From the NCBI GenBank assembly GCA_017620205.1, contig JAFZQX010000012.1:1-53926 (forward strand): a stretch of 53,926 bases of DNA. The letters run 5' to 3'. The translations under genes were made by a program, and so were the position numbers. The DNA is from Clostridia bacterium. GTDB lineage: Bacteria; Bacillota; Clostridia; UMGS1883; UMGS1540. The notes beneath the pieces were generated by a model. That model was not told the origin of the DNA. It saw only the letters and a list, made by a program, of their open reading frames with translations, and made no database searches. Below are positions 52,516 to 53,926 of the stretch, one piece after another. The stretch's first letter is position 1; every line of letters starts with the position of its first letter.

Positions 52516-53926
52516 ATGAGAACAAAAAATTTAAGAAGAGTTCTTTTGCTTTTTGCGGTGGTTGCACTTGCAATTTGCATGGCTCAGACGGCTGTTTTTG
52601 CAGAAAACACAGTAAGTATTTCAAACGGTGTTTATGAAAACGGCAGCATTACTGTAACAGGTTCTATAAACGCAAAAGGCGCTTATATGAACATTTTGGC
52701 GATAAGAACAGACAATCAGAATGTTCAGGTCAGCGACTATGCTACAAACGAAGAGCTTTCAGAAGCTATCGTATTCATAGACCAGGTTACTGCAGACACA
52801 GATAACTTCGAAAAGACATGGACGTTCCCGGTTAAAGACACTGTTTCCGGCAACTATGTAGTAGTTTTTGTATCAGGTACAAACGCTTCTGTACAGCGTT
52901 TAGCTATTCCGCTTGACGGAACAACACCTCCGCCGGTATACGAAAACGGTACATTTGCTCTCGTTCCTTACACGGGCGGCAGATCATATTATCTCGCAGG
53001 CACTCAGGAACCCGCATTCACACTCACGGGTGACGATGCTTGGAAAGAACAGCTCGATATTAAAGTATATTGGCAGACCGTTGAAGAACGCGCTACAATA
53101 GATAAAACTGCAGGCACAATTACAATGGCAGTTCCTCAGACAGTTACAACATATACTATCAAAGCAAACAACACATCGGATAACTATCCCGCGTTCTCAC
53201 AGGAAACTACATTTAAATATGTATCTGCTGCAGGTGCGGAATTTGCGGCACTCCCCGCAGATCTCGGTGTAACTGTTGATAAGTCCGATGACAGCAAATA
53301 TTCATTCGTTGTTCCGGCAAACACAAGTAACGTTACATTCACGGCAACTGTTGACGGCGTGGCTGTAGACGGTAAGTCGTTCGACGTTGAAAAAGGCGAT
53401 GAAGCTAAAACAGTTGTTATTACTGCAACAGCTCCTCAGACGCTTTCAAAATCTTACACAGTAACAGTTCCCGCAAGAGAAGCATCCGGCGAACCCGCTG
53501 TAAGCGCAGACGCTGTTACAATTATTAAAGAAGACGGCGCTGTTATCACAAACGCTTATAAGAAGTATATCGGCACAGGTCATATGATTGTTACCATTGA
53601 TGCAGCAGACATTGACCCCGATGCTCAGAACGTAACAGTTGGCGGCGTTGAATTCTACTACGTTGCTAAATGTAACTATTTCGTAGGTATTGTTCCCGTA
53701 TATGCTGATGAAGCAGCTATCGCTGATGCGGCTGTTATCGCAGACGGTGCATCCGATTTAATAGAATACGGTAAAGATCCCATAGACGGCGAACTCGGAG
53801 AAAGAATTGACAACGGCGACTACATTGCTGTTAAGAAAATCGCTCTCGGAAAAGTTAATGCTCCGACAGACAAACAGCTCCTTTCAGCAGACGTTGCGGA
53901 CGGCGTTATGGACGGTTTAATTGACA
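52516..53926 (+). CDS. Large secreted surface protein, 3' end outside the window
   Basis: An open frame from ATG 52516 (AAAGGGAG eight bases upstream) runs to the right edge with no stop, 470 residues seen. The first 30 residues are a signal peptide (basic start, hydrophobic core, ending AVFAEN). The rest is rich in Thr, Val, Ala and Asp with beta-sandwich character (SITVTGSINAKGAYMNILAI, then repeated V/T-rich strands). The last visible part (IDNGDYIAVKKIALGKV and ADVADGVMDGLID) resembles paired dockerin calcium loops, but this is weak. Codons are biased to GCT, GTT and ACA as in ftsZ and ppdK here, which suggests high expression. Confidence 0.7.
   Translation, partial: MRTKNLRRVLLLFAVVALAICMAQTAVFAENTVSISNGVYENGSITVTGSINAKGAYMNILAIRTDNQNVQVSDYATNEELSEAIVFIDQVTADTDNFEKTWTFPVKDTVSGNYVVVFVSGTNASVQRLAIPLDGTTPPPVYENGTFALVPYTGGRSYYLAGTQEPAFTLTGDDAWKEQLDIKVYWQTVEERATIDKTAGTITMAVPQTVTTYTIKANNTSDNYPAFSQETTFKYVSAAGAEFAALPADLGVTVDKSDDSKYSFVVPANTSNVTFTATVDGVAVDGKSFDVEKGDEAKTVVITATAPQTLSKSYTVTVPAREASGEPAVSADAVTIIKEDGAVITNAYKKYIGTGHMIVTIDAADIDPDAQNVTVGGVEFYYVAKCNYFVGIVPVYADEAAIADAAVIADGASDLIEYGKDPIDGELGERIDNGDYIAVKKIALGKVNAPTDKQLLSADVADGVMDGLID

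Overview
The window reads as a chromosomal stretch from a low-to-mid GC, spore-forming member of the Clostridia (Firmicutes). The evidence is an IspH–ribosomal protein S1 fusion, the spore genes yabP and yabQ and a SpoIVFB-like protease, two MurA paralogues, a MurE with the meso-diaminopimelate motif DNPR, S-layer-homology (SLH) surface proteins, a bacterial class A-like RNase P RNA, strong GGAGG ribosome sites and frequent TTG starts. No species can be named from sequence alone.

Layout. 1-107: tail of a probable transposase. 254-2155: SLH surface protein. 2257-4926: five-gene operon (two flavoproteins, YjdF, AlkD-type DNA glycosylase, acetyltransferase). 5032-6699: fhs. 6740-7541: membrane-anchored unknown followed by an array of tiny hairpins. 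7579-8061: five tRNAs (Val-Asp-Phe-Gly-Cys in transcription order). 8172-12478: polyamine transporter operon (regulator, potB, potC, potD, potA). 12717-15375: plsC-like acyltransferase and ispH-rpsA. 15501-16988: NlpC/P60 hydrolase and a degenerate OMP-decarboxylase-like protein. 17020-17226: orphan structured RNA bracketed by 18-bp direct repeats. 17230-18492: metY-like gene.

18761-32356 is the division and cell wall (dcw) cluster: mraZ, rsmH, ftsL, a PASTA penicillin-binding protein, murE, murF, mraY, ftsW, murG, murA, ftsQ, ftsZ. murD and ftsA are missing from their usual places. The mraZ leader carries five in-phase 10-bp units that look like the MraZ operator.

32432-43424 holds a serine hydrolase, an AbrB-type regulator, mecA-like and rluB-like genes, an HPr-like protein without the phosphorylatable histidine, yabP-yabQ-divIC-yabR (the order seen in sporulating Firmicutes), rnpB, a zinc-ribbon membrane protein, mutS2, a DUF4364 gene and a SpoIVFB-like protease. 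43564-53926 holds ppdK, a second SLH protein, uridine phosphorylase, a second murA, a membrane-anchored unknown, an Rrf2 regulator, an ECF transporter S component and the start of a large secreted protein that runs off the window.

Most of the window is ordinary core genome. I found no defence system, prophage, CRISPR array or biosynthetic cluster. The least explained items are the orphan structured RNA between direct repeats (17020-17226), the decarboxylase-like pseudoenzyme (16209-16988) and the 18-nt hairpin array (7468-7541).
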